Below are positions 13,001 through 23,099 of a DNA stretch of 64,000 bases, piece by piece. A program made the position numbers and the translations under genes. Below the pieces are notes generated by a model that was not told where the DNA came from, did no database searches, and saw only the letters and a list, made by a program, of their open reading frames with translations. The DNA comes from Rhopalosiphum padi (taxonomy: Eukaryota; Arthropoda; Insecta; Hemiptera; Aphididae): positions 14,129,178-14,193,177 of the forward strand of contig NC_083598.1 of assembly GCF_020882245.1 (NCBI RefSeq), given 5' to 3'. Within the stretch, counting starts at the first letter, position 1. Every line of letters begins with the position of its first letter.

Positions 13001-16000
13001 TTTCATTAGCTCTTCAATGCCTGCATACACTTCTTCCACTTCTTCATCATTTGCTTTCGACGTTGGCATATAAACTTGTATAATTGCAAGGTTGTTTGGT
13101 GTTGATTCCATATTGACCAAACATAGTCTGCTACTATAGGTCACCACATTCGTAACTCTCGTGCCCCAATTCTTATTGAGAGTAATTCCAACACCGGCTT
13201 GTCCTTTTGTACTATTTGTATGAATCACTCTGATATCGTCAGACCAAAAATCACCATTATCTGGCCAACGTATTTCGCATAAACCTAATATGTCTATATC
13301 TAGTCTTTTCATTTATAATTTTATATTTTCCAGTCCATATAGTGTCTACAGATTTAATATTGTATGTTAAAATAATGATAATCTGTTTTACAATTTTATA
13401 TACCTGCTTGTTCAGCACACCATTTTTGTGCATTCCATATAATATCTGGAATTTAACACAAATAAATTCAAATATTATAAACATTTATAAGTACCAGTGC
13501 CTAACCAATGACATTCAATATGCAAATAACAATATTGTGCAGTTTAAAATCCCAAGTAGGTTTTTTAGTAGTATCTATTATTACTTTTATTATTATAAAT
13601 ATAATAGTATCTCAATGGTAGTCTCTATCCATTCCATCTACTTGCAAAACAAAATAAATGGTCTATCTTCATTGATGAATTTTCGTATAAGATGTATAAA
13701 TAAACTAGCTGACCCAGTAAACATTGTTTTGTCATATAAATTAATAGTTAGATTTAAAATGGATTTATGAAAATATATAAAAAAAAATATAATAGACTAT
13801 ATTTTATATCAGTAAATTACAATATATACTTATATAATATACTTCTCCATGATATACTCTTTTGTTTAAAAAATAAATCAAGAAGATCTAATCAGTAGTT
13901 CCAGAGTTTACCCTGTACAAAGATTTTCATTTTACATTTATATAGTTAGATATTTTTTCTATCCATTTAAAATTGATATTAATTGTTTCGTATTATTATA
14001 ATTTTATTTATTTTTATATTATTGCAGTTGGTTATTTTACTTTTTTTTAATAAACAGTTTAATACTTACGACCATATATATTGTTTAATATACAACATTC
14101 GAAATGGGTCCAAATATCTAAAACGAATCGATAAATAATATTATGGTATTGTACTGAATGAATTGATAGTTAAATGGTTTTTCAGTGTGTTTATGTATAT
14201 GTGTGACCTAGTTAATTTCTTAAATTTTTATGCTGTACAGGCGATGTAATTTTTAAAATATGCGTGGAATACCAAGAGTAACTGGTACTCTAAAGGCATT
14301 TTTGGTATTTTATATATTACGAATCGATATAATAATATCGAGTTTTTGGATAATTCAACATATTTGAAATAGTACCATACTATTTTTTCAATTTTATTTT
14401 AATCTACTACTTATCTTATTAATACAGTCATAAAAAACTTACCATCATTTTTTTTTAATATTACACCAATTTGTTCTATAAAATAAAGGTAAACATTATG
14501 AAGTGAAGTATAATTATAACTGATATTGATTACTTTTCAGACATAAAAAAAAATATTAAATTTTAAATTAAACTATTTACATCATTAAAAATAGCGATAA
14601 CGTAACGGACATTTCACCATTGCACAGACATGTGACTGTGTTACAGGTTAACACCGGACTGAAATTATTACCTACTTAATTGCTTAAATTTTCATTTGCA
14701 TTTCGCATGCACTTTTATAAAATAACTTAATTAATGTTAAACTGTTTATTTTTTACACATCGAACCAACTCACATTATTCTACAGTGGGGTTCGCTATTA
14801 TAGAATTATAAGATAACAACAAACAATCATAATATCATATGAATATTACCTATATGACATAAATCATATAATATTTTAATAATTTATACATAATACAGTT
14901 TATGCAATTTTATGGTAATAGTAAGTTCAACTTACTGATTTATTAATAGAAAAATAAAAACACTTACTGTCAGCTGGTTGAATTTCTGAACATTTTTGTC
15001 CTGAAAAAGTGATAAAAATTACGAGGTGGATTATAATTATAGATGTTTTCGATTTTGCTATATGAATTAAAAATGGTTGTCAAATTTTAAATCAGATTTT
15101 AGTGAACTAATAGTTTTTTAAATGTGTCTCACTAAATTTAAAAAAACTTCATAGCGTATATTTTATATACTTATATGTATATTATTCACTGACTTCTTTA
15201 TTTATATCGTTTACTAGATGCGCAATAATAAATATGTAATTATTGATTGTATTTTAAGAATAGTTTACTTACGTGCAACATCAACGAATTTCTCAAATTT
15301 TGTAAAGCCACTATCAACATAAAACACTAAAAAAAAATAATATAAAATAATATTTTGATATACCAATTTCTATTAATTACTGTGATTTTGAAAAATCTAT
15401 TTTTGTATATCTAATTAGTCATTTAGAAAATTGACGGGTACTTTTTTAATTTGTACCACGCTTTGGAGCAATAAAATGACTTCTCAAATTTTAAATATAT
15501 TAATATAATTATACTATAATTAATATTCATGCATTTAGGATAATAAAAATATGAATATAATTTATTTAAAATATGGATTTTATGTGTAGTAAATACTGTA
15601 TTAAACTCAATATAAAATATGGATAATGGACATTGTTATCAATGATTGTATCAAATTATCGTAATTGTTTCAAAATTCAAGCTTTTTCATGATCTGAAGA
15701 ATTGCTTGAGAGGGAAAAATTGGGAGTTTGTGCCCCTTGGGCATGTTCTTTCTGCATCAAAACGCTGAGGCTTATTCATTTTAAGATTTGGAAATAATGA
15801 ATTTTTGAACTTGTATGAAACTTTTCAGCGATTATTGAATATTCCACAATGAAATTATTTTTATCTAACATATCTTTGTTGTTATTATATAATACAATAT
15901 GTCTGTAATATTATATATATTAACATCATATTACATTGAATTTAGCCTTAAATCTTAAAATGTGTTTCTCTTAACATTTTATTCGTATATATATTTTTTT

Positions 16001-19000
16001 AAATCGCTCTATTTAACGAGATATTTAGTCGATAATAATGGTTTTTTATAGTATTTTCTTGACGTAGCTAGTAGCAATGGTCTTGTTTGGATTTGGTACT
16101 TTTTTTTATTTTATTAAAGCCGCAACAACTAAGGTTATTGGCATAGTATACAATGTGAACATTAAGTTAGATGCTGACTAGCATTATGAATATTAAATAC
16201 AATGTAGATAGTTTATGTAGGTATAACGTTAAAAAATATGAGTACAACATAGGTAGTGAGAAAAATAAGGATTTGGTACTATATCGATATAAAATATCTG
16301 AATTTAAATCACGTTAAACAATATTATCTATCTCTATTTACCTTGTAAACTAAATTAAAATAATTATTGTATAGAAATTTTTATAATATTGTTTTATAAT
16401 TCGTAACTATTAACAGTAAATACGCACGGTTGGACACGACGTGCAACAAGGATTTAAGGTATTTAGTTTTACAAACATAAAACGTATTTACGTAATATTA
16501 TACTGAATACAAAATCTATAAGGTATTGAAAATTAAATTGAATATAAAGCAATATAATCAAAAGTGTTCGGAGACGAAGGCAAACAATGTAAGCAGTCCT
16601 ATAAATAACTCTATAATAATAGCGGTTCTCAAACTGTGGTAAATTATATATTTACCATAAATACATTTTCGTGAAAATTAAAATGAAATACCTACTTGTT
16701 TTTGAGTAGCTGACAAAGGAGGACACTTATTTATATCACACTCATTATTGATATACACTCAGTGATTACATTTAAAACTTACTATATAGCGGAAGTAAGT
16801 TACCAAGTTTTTCTAATGTTTTTAATTTATCATTATTTGTAAAATAAAAGTATCTTCGAGATCATAAGCATTAACCAACATTATATAATATCTTAAATAT
16901 CCCGTAAACAGTATTTTCGTTTTCATTTTTAAGTATTTATATTATGAAACTTACAGTAATTGCTTAAAAATATGTAATAATTTGGTAAGCCTAAAATGTC
17001 ATCTAAAATAGGTAAACATATATCAAGATTATATTGTCACTTATTTTTAAAATAAAATAATTGGTTAAATAATAAATATTTATTTTCAATAAAAGTTGCA
17101 TTTTCTAAAAAAGTCTACAGTTTTGTTTCAACTGTAAGTTGTGTTAATATTGAGGATATTATCAAATTACTTACGTCTGTATCCCTTTTCTTTTAGAACT
17201 CCTGTGAACACATTTTCTTTGAATAATTTTTGTTTCAAAAAATTATAACAATAATTTAAAAATATGAACGTAGTCAATAATTTAATACCAAGAACATCTA
17301 CCGGTATGCTTGGATAATAAAAAGAATAAGTAGTCACAAAATAACTAGAAGAAAGCTCATTTCTGTAGTATTAAGTATATGGGTTCTTATGGGAAATATT
17401 TCTGATATACCTGTCGGTTTATCAATGTAAAGATCTATGGTGTTTCTTATTGATAAATAAATATCGCACATAAATGTATTGTATAATAATATTAATAATC
17501 AACGAATCAGGAGTTGAACATTATGTTCGAATTCTGACTGCACTGATCTATATGCTCATTATAAGTAAGTTATTTTGTGACATACCTAGTAATTAAAAAA
17601 AGTTTAAACAATTAAATTACACATATATAAATAATCAAAAATATTAAAATAATCTTTACCAAGACAATCTAAAATAAAAAAAAATATATAATATATATAT
17701 ATATAATTCTTGTTGAAAAATATTAATACTTTGAATGTAAATTGGTGTGGTAATTTTTTTTTTTATTATTCATAAACTATTTGTGTTAATTAAGTAAAGT
17801 TCTTCCTAAAAAAGTAGGATCTCACGACTCCAGTGATTATTTCGATTTACTCTTTTACTTTTAGTTTTATAAAATTTAAACCATTCAATTATCAATTTAT
17901 TCACAATTTAATACTTACGTTTTATTTTTACTATAATCAAAAATGTTGAGTTATTTTATTAAATATTCAAATTTTTTTTTTTTAATTTTAAAATGTATAT
18001 ACAATATTTACCAAATCTATCATCAGTAGTTAATAAATTATTCCATGTTTTCAAATAATTAATGAATTGATCTAAAATGAAAGGAATTGTTACAAAAAAA
18101 TTAAATAAATTATATAATTATTATAAATACTGTTTATGAATGTTAAAAAAATTTAGAATTATATAATGTGGGCGAGTATATTCACCAGCATGAGTTATTA
18201 TAATAATAACAATTAATAGATATTTATTAAATAAAAACAATAAATAAACATACAACAATCCCAAGGGATACAATGTATAAGTCAAAAACAATATTATTGT
18301 TAAATTGTTATAAAATGTTAATACATTTAAAAAGAATGACGGTGTTCCTACATATTAACAATTTAAATTATAAATACAATATTACAAAATATAATAAAAA
18401 CAATTTAAAGTTATAGATTCAATTGCACAATATTTCCGGGCAATACTTCGGACTATTATTAGTGAAATAATTATTTTTTAATAGAGTTATAGAAAAATGT
18501 GCATTATAGGATCCCGAGTGAGTCCCGTTTTTAATTTTTACCTTTTTAAAGCGTCCGCAGTTTTATCGGAAAATTATATTATTGAATAGCCATTTAATAG
18601 ATCAGCCGACAGAATAATATCTAGATTCCGCGTATGATAGAGTGGAAAGATACTCTGATAATAAAATACTGAGAATTGATATGAGATTTAGAAGGGTTAA
18701 ATGCAATTTGAACATATTTAGAGATATTTAGAGACATATAATTTAATGAGCTTCACATAGAAGTCATGTTATAGAGAAATTATATCATTGGTGGGATTTA
18801 TATTGGATAGGCTTGAATATTTCCATATTATTTTCAAATAATAAAAATTTAAAAGTATTAAAACATTTATTTAAGTTATTTATAAATAAAGTAAAAATTA
18901 ATGGAGAAAAATGACCACCTTGTGGAATATTTGACGTGACCTTGTTTGTATTGGAAAATTATTTATTGATTTTTACTAGTTAAGAACGTTCACCTAAATA

Positions 19001-22000
19001 TCAAGAAAATCATGATGATAATAATGGATCCCTTTTACCTGATTTATTTAATATAGTTTAAAAAAGACTATGGTCTACTTTATCAAAAGCTTTACCTAAA
19101 TGGTAATCAGAAATTATGATATCAACATTTTATGAGATTTATTTATTTAATTCCAAAAATGTTTAGATATGATATCTGATAAGTGATTTACTGGTAAAAA
19201 TAGGATGATCCGAATAAAATTTATATTTCGTAATTTACACAGATTTTGAAAATTAGAGGAAATTACGTAGTCAAAATTCATATTGGAGACTTTGTTTTTT
19301 TTTTTAAGTGACCGATTATTTTTTTAGAGATAAACGAATAATAGCAGTTGAGTTATATTGATCTAATTATAATATATTTAGGTACATATTATATATTTAA
19401 TACATATAATTTAAGATTTTAGTAATTAATTTATATTTTGCCTTCTTAAAATTATAGTTATGACTAGGATCATAATTCAAATAAAACTACAATCAATATT
19501 AATATCAAGAACAGGGTGAATAACAACTATAAGTACTAAATTCTTAAGGACATCTAGATTATTAAATTGTATTACGATATTACATGATTTTTATGAAATT
19601 ATACCAAAAAATCCAAGATTAACTTTTAATAATAAATGTTCAATACATGAAATAGGAGGAATTAACCGTAATGCAGAGAATTTGTTATGTATATGTTACA
19701 GTATCTATTCGTATTATCTGACCATCTCGTTTATACTTACTTGTGCGATTATTACGATGAAAACGAAAAATATTATAATTGTTAAAATGAAGTTCAATTT
19801 TATGAATTGAACCACATAAACGATAAGCATATTTCAGTTAATTCAAAGAAGTTGTAAATCTAACAAGAAATATTAGTACCTACAAAGTAAATTAAGTTTA
19901 GTGTTCAATCCCTTTAGATTTTGATAAAATCCCAAAAATGTGTTTGCGTTATTAACATTTTATAGATTATGACAAGTTACCATCCTTGAACTAGCAAATA
20001 AATATTTTTTTAAGTTGATGTATAAATAGTTTAATATTTACCTTGTTTTTTTCCTGAAAAAAAATATTTTTATAATATATAAAAGGTAAAAAAAATAATT
20101 ATGACACAACTATAATTAATAGTTTTGAAGAAATTTATAAAAAATAAGAAACAATTATATATTTTAAGTAAGTATTTATACTAGAATATGTCATGTTTGT
20201 CTTTAAAATAAGTCTTTTAAATAAGATAGTTTCTTGTTATATACCTATTACCTAGTCGTAGTACATAAATTGATAAACATTTAAATATGACAAATGCATA
20301 AACAGTCTGATGTAACATTAGTAACATTTACTTTTTGAATTTCTTGTGATGAATTATTTTTAATATATTACATGATTTTTATTAAATTTTACTATAAAAA
20401 CTGTAATTGTTAAAATAAAGTTCAAGTTTATGAATTGAATCACATAAACATATTTCAGTTAATGCAAAGAAGTTGTAAATCTAACAAGAAATATTAGTAC
20501 CTACCTACGAAGTAAATTAAGTTTAGTTTTCAAGCCCTTTACATTTTGATAAAATCCCAAAAAAGTGTTTGCATTATTAACATTTTATAGAGTGTGACAA
20601 GTTACCATCCTTTGAAGTAGCCAATATTTTTTTTTTTTCAAGTTAATGTATAAACAGTTTAATATTTACCTTGTTTTTTTCCTGAAATAAAATATTTTTG
20701 TATATAAAAGATAAAAAAAATATTAATGACACAACTATAATTAATATTTTTGAAGAAATTTATAAAAAATAAGAAACAATTATATATTTTAAGTAAGTAT
20801 TTATACTAGAATGTGTCATGTTAAATCTTTTAAATAAGATAGTTTCTAGTTATATACTTATTATCTAGTCCTAGCTTAAAACTTGATACAAATTTAAATA
20901 TAACAAAAGTAAAAACAGTCTAATGTAATTATATAGTAACATTTACTTTTTGAATTTTTTGTGATAAATTATTTTTAATATATTACATGATTTTTATTAA
21001 ATTTTACTATAAAAACTGTAATTGTTAAAATAAAGTTCAAGTTTATGAATTGAATCACATAAACATATTTCAGTTAATGCAAAGAAGTTGTAAATCTAAC
21101 AAGAAATATTAGTACCTACCTACGAAGTAAATTAAGTTTAGTTTTCAAGCCCTTTACATTTTGATAAAATCCCAAAAAAGTGTTTGCATTATTAACATTT
21201 TATAGAGTGTGACAAGTTACCATCCTTTGAAGTAGCCAATAATTTTTTTTCAAGTTAATGTATAAACAGTTTAATATTTACTTTGTAATTTTCCTGAAAT
21301 AAAATATTCTTATATATAAAAGATAAAAAAAATATTAATGACACAACTATAATTATTATTTTTGAAGAAATTTATAAAAAATAAGAAACAATTATATATT
21401 TTAGGTAAGTATTTATACTAGAATGTGTCATGTTTGTTAAATCTTTTTAATAAGATAGTTTCTAGTTATATACTTATTACCTAGTCCTAGCTTATAACTT
21501 GATAAAAATTTAAATATGACAAAAGTAAAAACAGTCTAATGAAATTAGTAATATTTACTTTTTGAATTTCTTGTGATGAATTATTTTTAATATATTACAT
21601 GATTTTTATTAAATTTTACTATAAAAATCCAAGTTTAACTTTTACTAATAAATGTTCAATAGGTACATGAAATAGGAGGAATTAACCGTAATGCAGAGAA
21701 TTTGTTATGTATATGTAGAGGTAGTACGAATAGGTACTGTAATTCGTACTATCTCTCCATCTAGTTTTTACTTACTTGTGCGATGATTACGATGAAAACG
21801 AAAAATATTGTGATTGTTAAAATAAAGTTCAGTTTTATGATTTGAACCGCATAACCATTTTTTAGTTAATGTAAAGAAGTTGTAATTTCAACAAGAAATA
21901 TTATTACGAAGTAAATTAAGTTTAGTTTTCAAGTCCTTTACATTTTGATAAAATCCCAAAAAAATGTTTGCATTATTAACATTTTATAGAGTGTGACAAG

Positions 22001-22569
22001 TTACCAACCAAATAATTTATTATATAAATAATTAATAATTAATTTAAAATAATGTCAAATAATTTTTTTTTTCAAGTTAAAGTATAAACAGTTTAATATT
22101 TACTATTTGAATTTTCTGAAAAAAAATATTTTTATACATAAAAGATAAAAAAAATATTAATGACACAAATACAATTAATATTATTTTTGAAGAAATTTAT
22201 AAAAAATAAGAAACAATTATATATTTTAGGTACCTAAGTATTTATACTAGAATGTGGTCTTTTAAATAAGATAGTTTCTTATTATATACCTATATTATCT
22301 AGTCTTAGTACATAACTAGATTTAAATATTACAAATGTTCAAGCAAACAATTTATTATTTACTTTTTGATTTTCTTGTGATGAATTATTTTTAACGTATT
22401 AATAAGATATAGGAAAAATAATAATGACACAATCTCGATTAATAATTTTGATAAATGTTATAACATAAATTAATAAATTAATGTGTTCATATTTACCAGC
22501 AAAGTTATCATCTGGATTTATTAAAACAACTATAGCTATTAATATTAATTTGGTTTTGAACGAATCCAT
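938..22569 (-). CDS. Gene A: secreted multi-microexon protein, bicycle-like candidate effector (about 26 exons)
   Basis: Coding exons in transcript order: 22569-22497, 22115-22104, 21293-21282, 20681-20670, 20053-20042, 18071-18012, 17668-17660, 17201-17175, 16812-16783, 15326-15273, 15000-14968, 14475-14443, 14117-14070, 13445-13404, 9597-9589, 9300-9274, 9100-9056, 7889-7833, 6692-6645, 6464-6420, 5717-5685, 4091-4083, 3414-3370, 2968-2921, 2207-2172, 1038-938. Each internal exon has an AG acceptor and GT donor, a length divisible by 3 and phase-1 introns on both sides. Joined, they give about 319 codons without a stop. The start was chosen because the first exon encodes a signal peptide. 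Three spaced repeats of a 9-nt Cys exon (CL, CE, CI) and three Trp-Cys sites (QKWCAEQA, EDWCKLNA, and KEW joined to C) define repeated modules; GY/GF/NY follows the Cys. Most exons have a counterpart in gene B. Known of the family: aphid bicycle genes combine a signal peptide, many phase-1 microexons and Cys-Tyr-Cys motifs, and are salivary effector candidates. I infer membership from structure. Some 12-nt exons may be alternative. Confidence 0.72.
1690..2042. mobile_element. MITE-like element with GCGCCA-containing inverted repeats
   Basis: The 5' terminus TGTAATTTGCGCCAAAA (1690-1706) is exactly repeated in inverse at 2026-2042. Internal direct copies of the terminal motif, GTAATTCGCGCCA, GTAATTTGCGCCA and GTGATTTGCGCCA, follow at about 1731, 1765 and 1789. 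No ORF. It lies between the last two exons of gene A. Confidence 0.7.
10598..11132 (-). pseudogene. LINE C-terminal domain and 3' end
   Basis: Conceptual translation in broken frames shows RRFIKTYVWNVATYGCETWV (about 11030-10970) and a later region with WCWRRM and WKMVRH, the usual RTE C-terminus. It ends with a short 3' tail and poly-A. No autonomous function is expected. Confidence 0.75.
11133..11704 (-). pseudogene. LINE reverse transcriptase core, frameshifted
   Basis: Two overlapping open stretches (11704-11423 and 11417-11133) carry FIDLEKAFDKV and then, in the next frame, the RQGC-type motif near 11478-11466 and FTDDIVVIAE. The catalytic box is normally F-A-D-D; here Ala is Thr, though both Asp remain. 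The frame change lies just upstream of the RQGC region in an A-rich tract (about 11490), so the copy is dead as it stands. Confidence 0.85.
11937..12596 (-). pseudogene. LINE linker and N-terminal reverse transcriptase segment
   Basis: The stretch of 219 codons is rich in Lys and Glu over its first 130 residues, as in the endonuclease-RT linker of RTE elements. It then enters the reverse transcriptase domain at LKQNKAPGTDDITAELL, the conserved fingers motif. It stops soon after QLTQHV. The following 230 bases to 11704 are frameshifted RT sequence. Confidence 0.85.
12815..13312 (-). pseudogene. LINE endonuclease domain (exonuclease-endonuclease-phosphatase fold)
   Basis: An open stretch of 165 codons carries the endonuclease signatures CEIRW near its start and MGDFNALVG about 115 residues in. 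In intact relatives this domain nicks target DNA to prime reverse transcription. The N-terminal strand with the first catalytic Asn (NVRS-like) is missing from this frame; a look-alike (YNIKS) in the next frame at about 13349-13366 suggests either a frameshift or chance. The open frame ends at 12815, before the linker. Confidence 0.85.
16621..16640 (+). repeat. hAT-type terminal repeat remnant
   Basis: AGCGGTTCTCAAACTGTGGT closely matches the widespread hAT (Charlie/Tip100-like) terminus CAGCGGTTCTCAAACT. The partner end was not identified. Confidence 0.45.
18500..19200 (-). mobile_element. Fossil of a Jockey/CR1-like non-LTR reverse transcriptase
   Basis: One minus-strand frame, interrupted by several stops, still reads KAFDKVDHSLF (about 19095-19065), VTSNIPQGGHFSPLIFTLFI (about 18945-18880) and FLLFENNMEIF (about 18840-18810). 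These match the consecutive RT motifs 'KAFD.VDH', 'VPQGS.LGP..F..FIND' and 'F..FADD..IF'. The catalytic FADD is now FENN. It is older and more decayed than the RTE copy and lies in a gene A intron. Confidence 0.75.
20042..22115 (-). repeat. Tandem array of about 0.6-0.8 kb units, each carrying one 12-nt phase-1 exon
   Basis: At least four imperfect direct copies lie head to tail between about 19.6 and 22.4 kb. The core 'AACATTTTATAGAGTGTGAC' recurs near 20579, 21192 and 21979, and in diverged form near 19957. 'ATGCAGAGAATTTGTTATGT' recurs near 19671 and 21692. Each unit has a short stretch between an AG acceptor and a GTAAAT donor: 22104-22115 (NSN), 21282-21293 (KLQ), 20670-20681 (KKQ), 20042-20053 (KKQ). 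Because each is 12 nt in phase 1, any number can be included without changing the reading frame. Confidence 0.75.
22497..22569 (-). CDS. Gene A exon 1: signal peptide
   Basis: This 73-nt exon encodes a basic N-terminus (MDSFKTK), a hydrophobic core (LILIAIVVLI) and a likely cleavage site near NFA, then a GTAAAT donor in phase 1. Gene B exon 1 is also 73 nt and begins MDSYKIKLIIIAI. Secretion is inferred from this peptide. Confidence 0.85.
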
Positions 22570-22845
22570 ATCGATATTTCAACGTAACATAAGTGATTTA
22601 ATTTTAACAAAATTATGTTGGATATTCTAAAACGACTATTAGTAAATCAAGTAAATCGCCGTTACCCCTATTATATCCATTAAAAATACAACTGATCAAA
22701 CTTGTCTTATCTAAATAATATACGTGATTAATAGTCTCTACCTAAAAAAATATTAAGACAAAACAAGTTTACTCAACTGTTAAATGAATGTGTGTATTAT
22801 TCCTAAATTCAACTACCATAAATTAATACAGGTATTAAAATTATC
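22570..22845 (-). promoter_or_regulatory. Putative promoter and 5' UTR of gene A
   Basis: The stretch is similar to the same interval upstream of gene B (45196-45480), more so than most intronic sequence. Both share a minus-strand block ending in TCAGTTG, an arthropod-type initiator (TCAGT), at about 22695-22691 in A. That implies a 5' UTR near 125 nt. A clear TATA box at -30 is not visible. The start site is inference. Confidence 0.4.
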
Positions 22846-22884
22846 TGAACTCACTTTATTGCGTATAATGAATTATTGTAAGCA

Positions 22885-22898
22885 TTAACGCGCGTTAG
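22885..22898. promoter_or_regulatory. Second copy of the TTAACGCGCGTTAA palindrome (13 of 14)
   Basis: It reads TTAACGCGCGTTAG and is followed by GACCGAAATAACACTTGTCT, similar to 20-35 of the window. Position is about 320 bp upstream of the gene A start codon. Confidence 0.4.
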
Positions 22899-23035
22899 AC
22901 CGAAATAACACTTGTCTCACTAGGACTGCGCAATATTTATTTAGTTTTCATTGTTTTTGACATTTTATGTTTTTGCTTTGGCACATTAAAACAAAAAATC
23001 GTCACGAAAAAGTGTCCACGAAAAGCGTTACGTAA

Positions 23036-23095
23036 TTTCCATGGATACCGCGGTTGCTATGGATACCACGGTTACCATGGTGACCCCCGGGTTAG
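23036..23095. promoter_or_regulatory. Tandem CCATGG-centred motifs resembling RFX X-boxes
   Basis: Within 60 bp lie TTTCCATGGATACC, GGTTGCTATGGATACC and GGTTACCATGGTGACC, a GC-rich island in AT-rich DNA. The last resembles the RFX consensus GTTNCCATGGNAAC. It lies about 470 bp upstream of gene A. It could instead be part of an unrecognised transposon. Confidence 0.35.
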
Positions 23096-23099
23096 GTGT

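Larger units (their letters stand above)
10580..13350 (-). mobile_element. RTE-type non-LTR retrotransposon, degenerate, 5' truncated
   Basis: Reading on the minus strand, the order is apurinic endonuclease, reverse transcriptase, C-terminal domain, short 3' UTR and a 15-nt poly-A tail (T-run 10580-10594 on plus). Motifs include LCEIRW, GDFNAL, NKAPGTDD, FIDLEKAFDKV, FTDDIVV and GCETW, typical of insect RTE-clade elements. The single ORF is broken by several frameshifts and stops. The 5' end lies between about 13315 and 13360, because flanking intron sequence at 13360-13500 aligns with gene B at 37890-38060. It sits inside an intron of gene A in the same orientation as the host gene. No clear target-site duplication was found. 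Confidence 0.88.

Noticed and set aside
11185..13073. Several plus-strand frames across 11.2-13.1 kb
   Set aside because: They are antisense shadows of the minus-strand LINE.
13342..13770. A 142-codon plus-strand open frame
   Set aside because: It is antisense to the gene A exon at 13404-13445 and flanking intron, and has the composition of translated AT-rich DNA.
17175..17216. A 42-nt version of the gene A exon 17175-17201
   Set aside because: It is also open and in phase, but the gene B counterpart supports the 27-nt acceptor.
18012..18071. A gene B counterpart of the 60-nt gene A exon
   Set aside because: I searched 43170-44690 by eye and found no matching exon; it may be lost or too diverged, so none is reported.
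20328..20940. TTTTTGAATTT islands next to ATTTAC in the tandem array
   Set aside because: They are 11 nt and would break frame; they are intronic repeat sequence.
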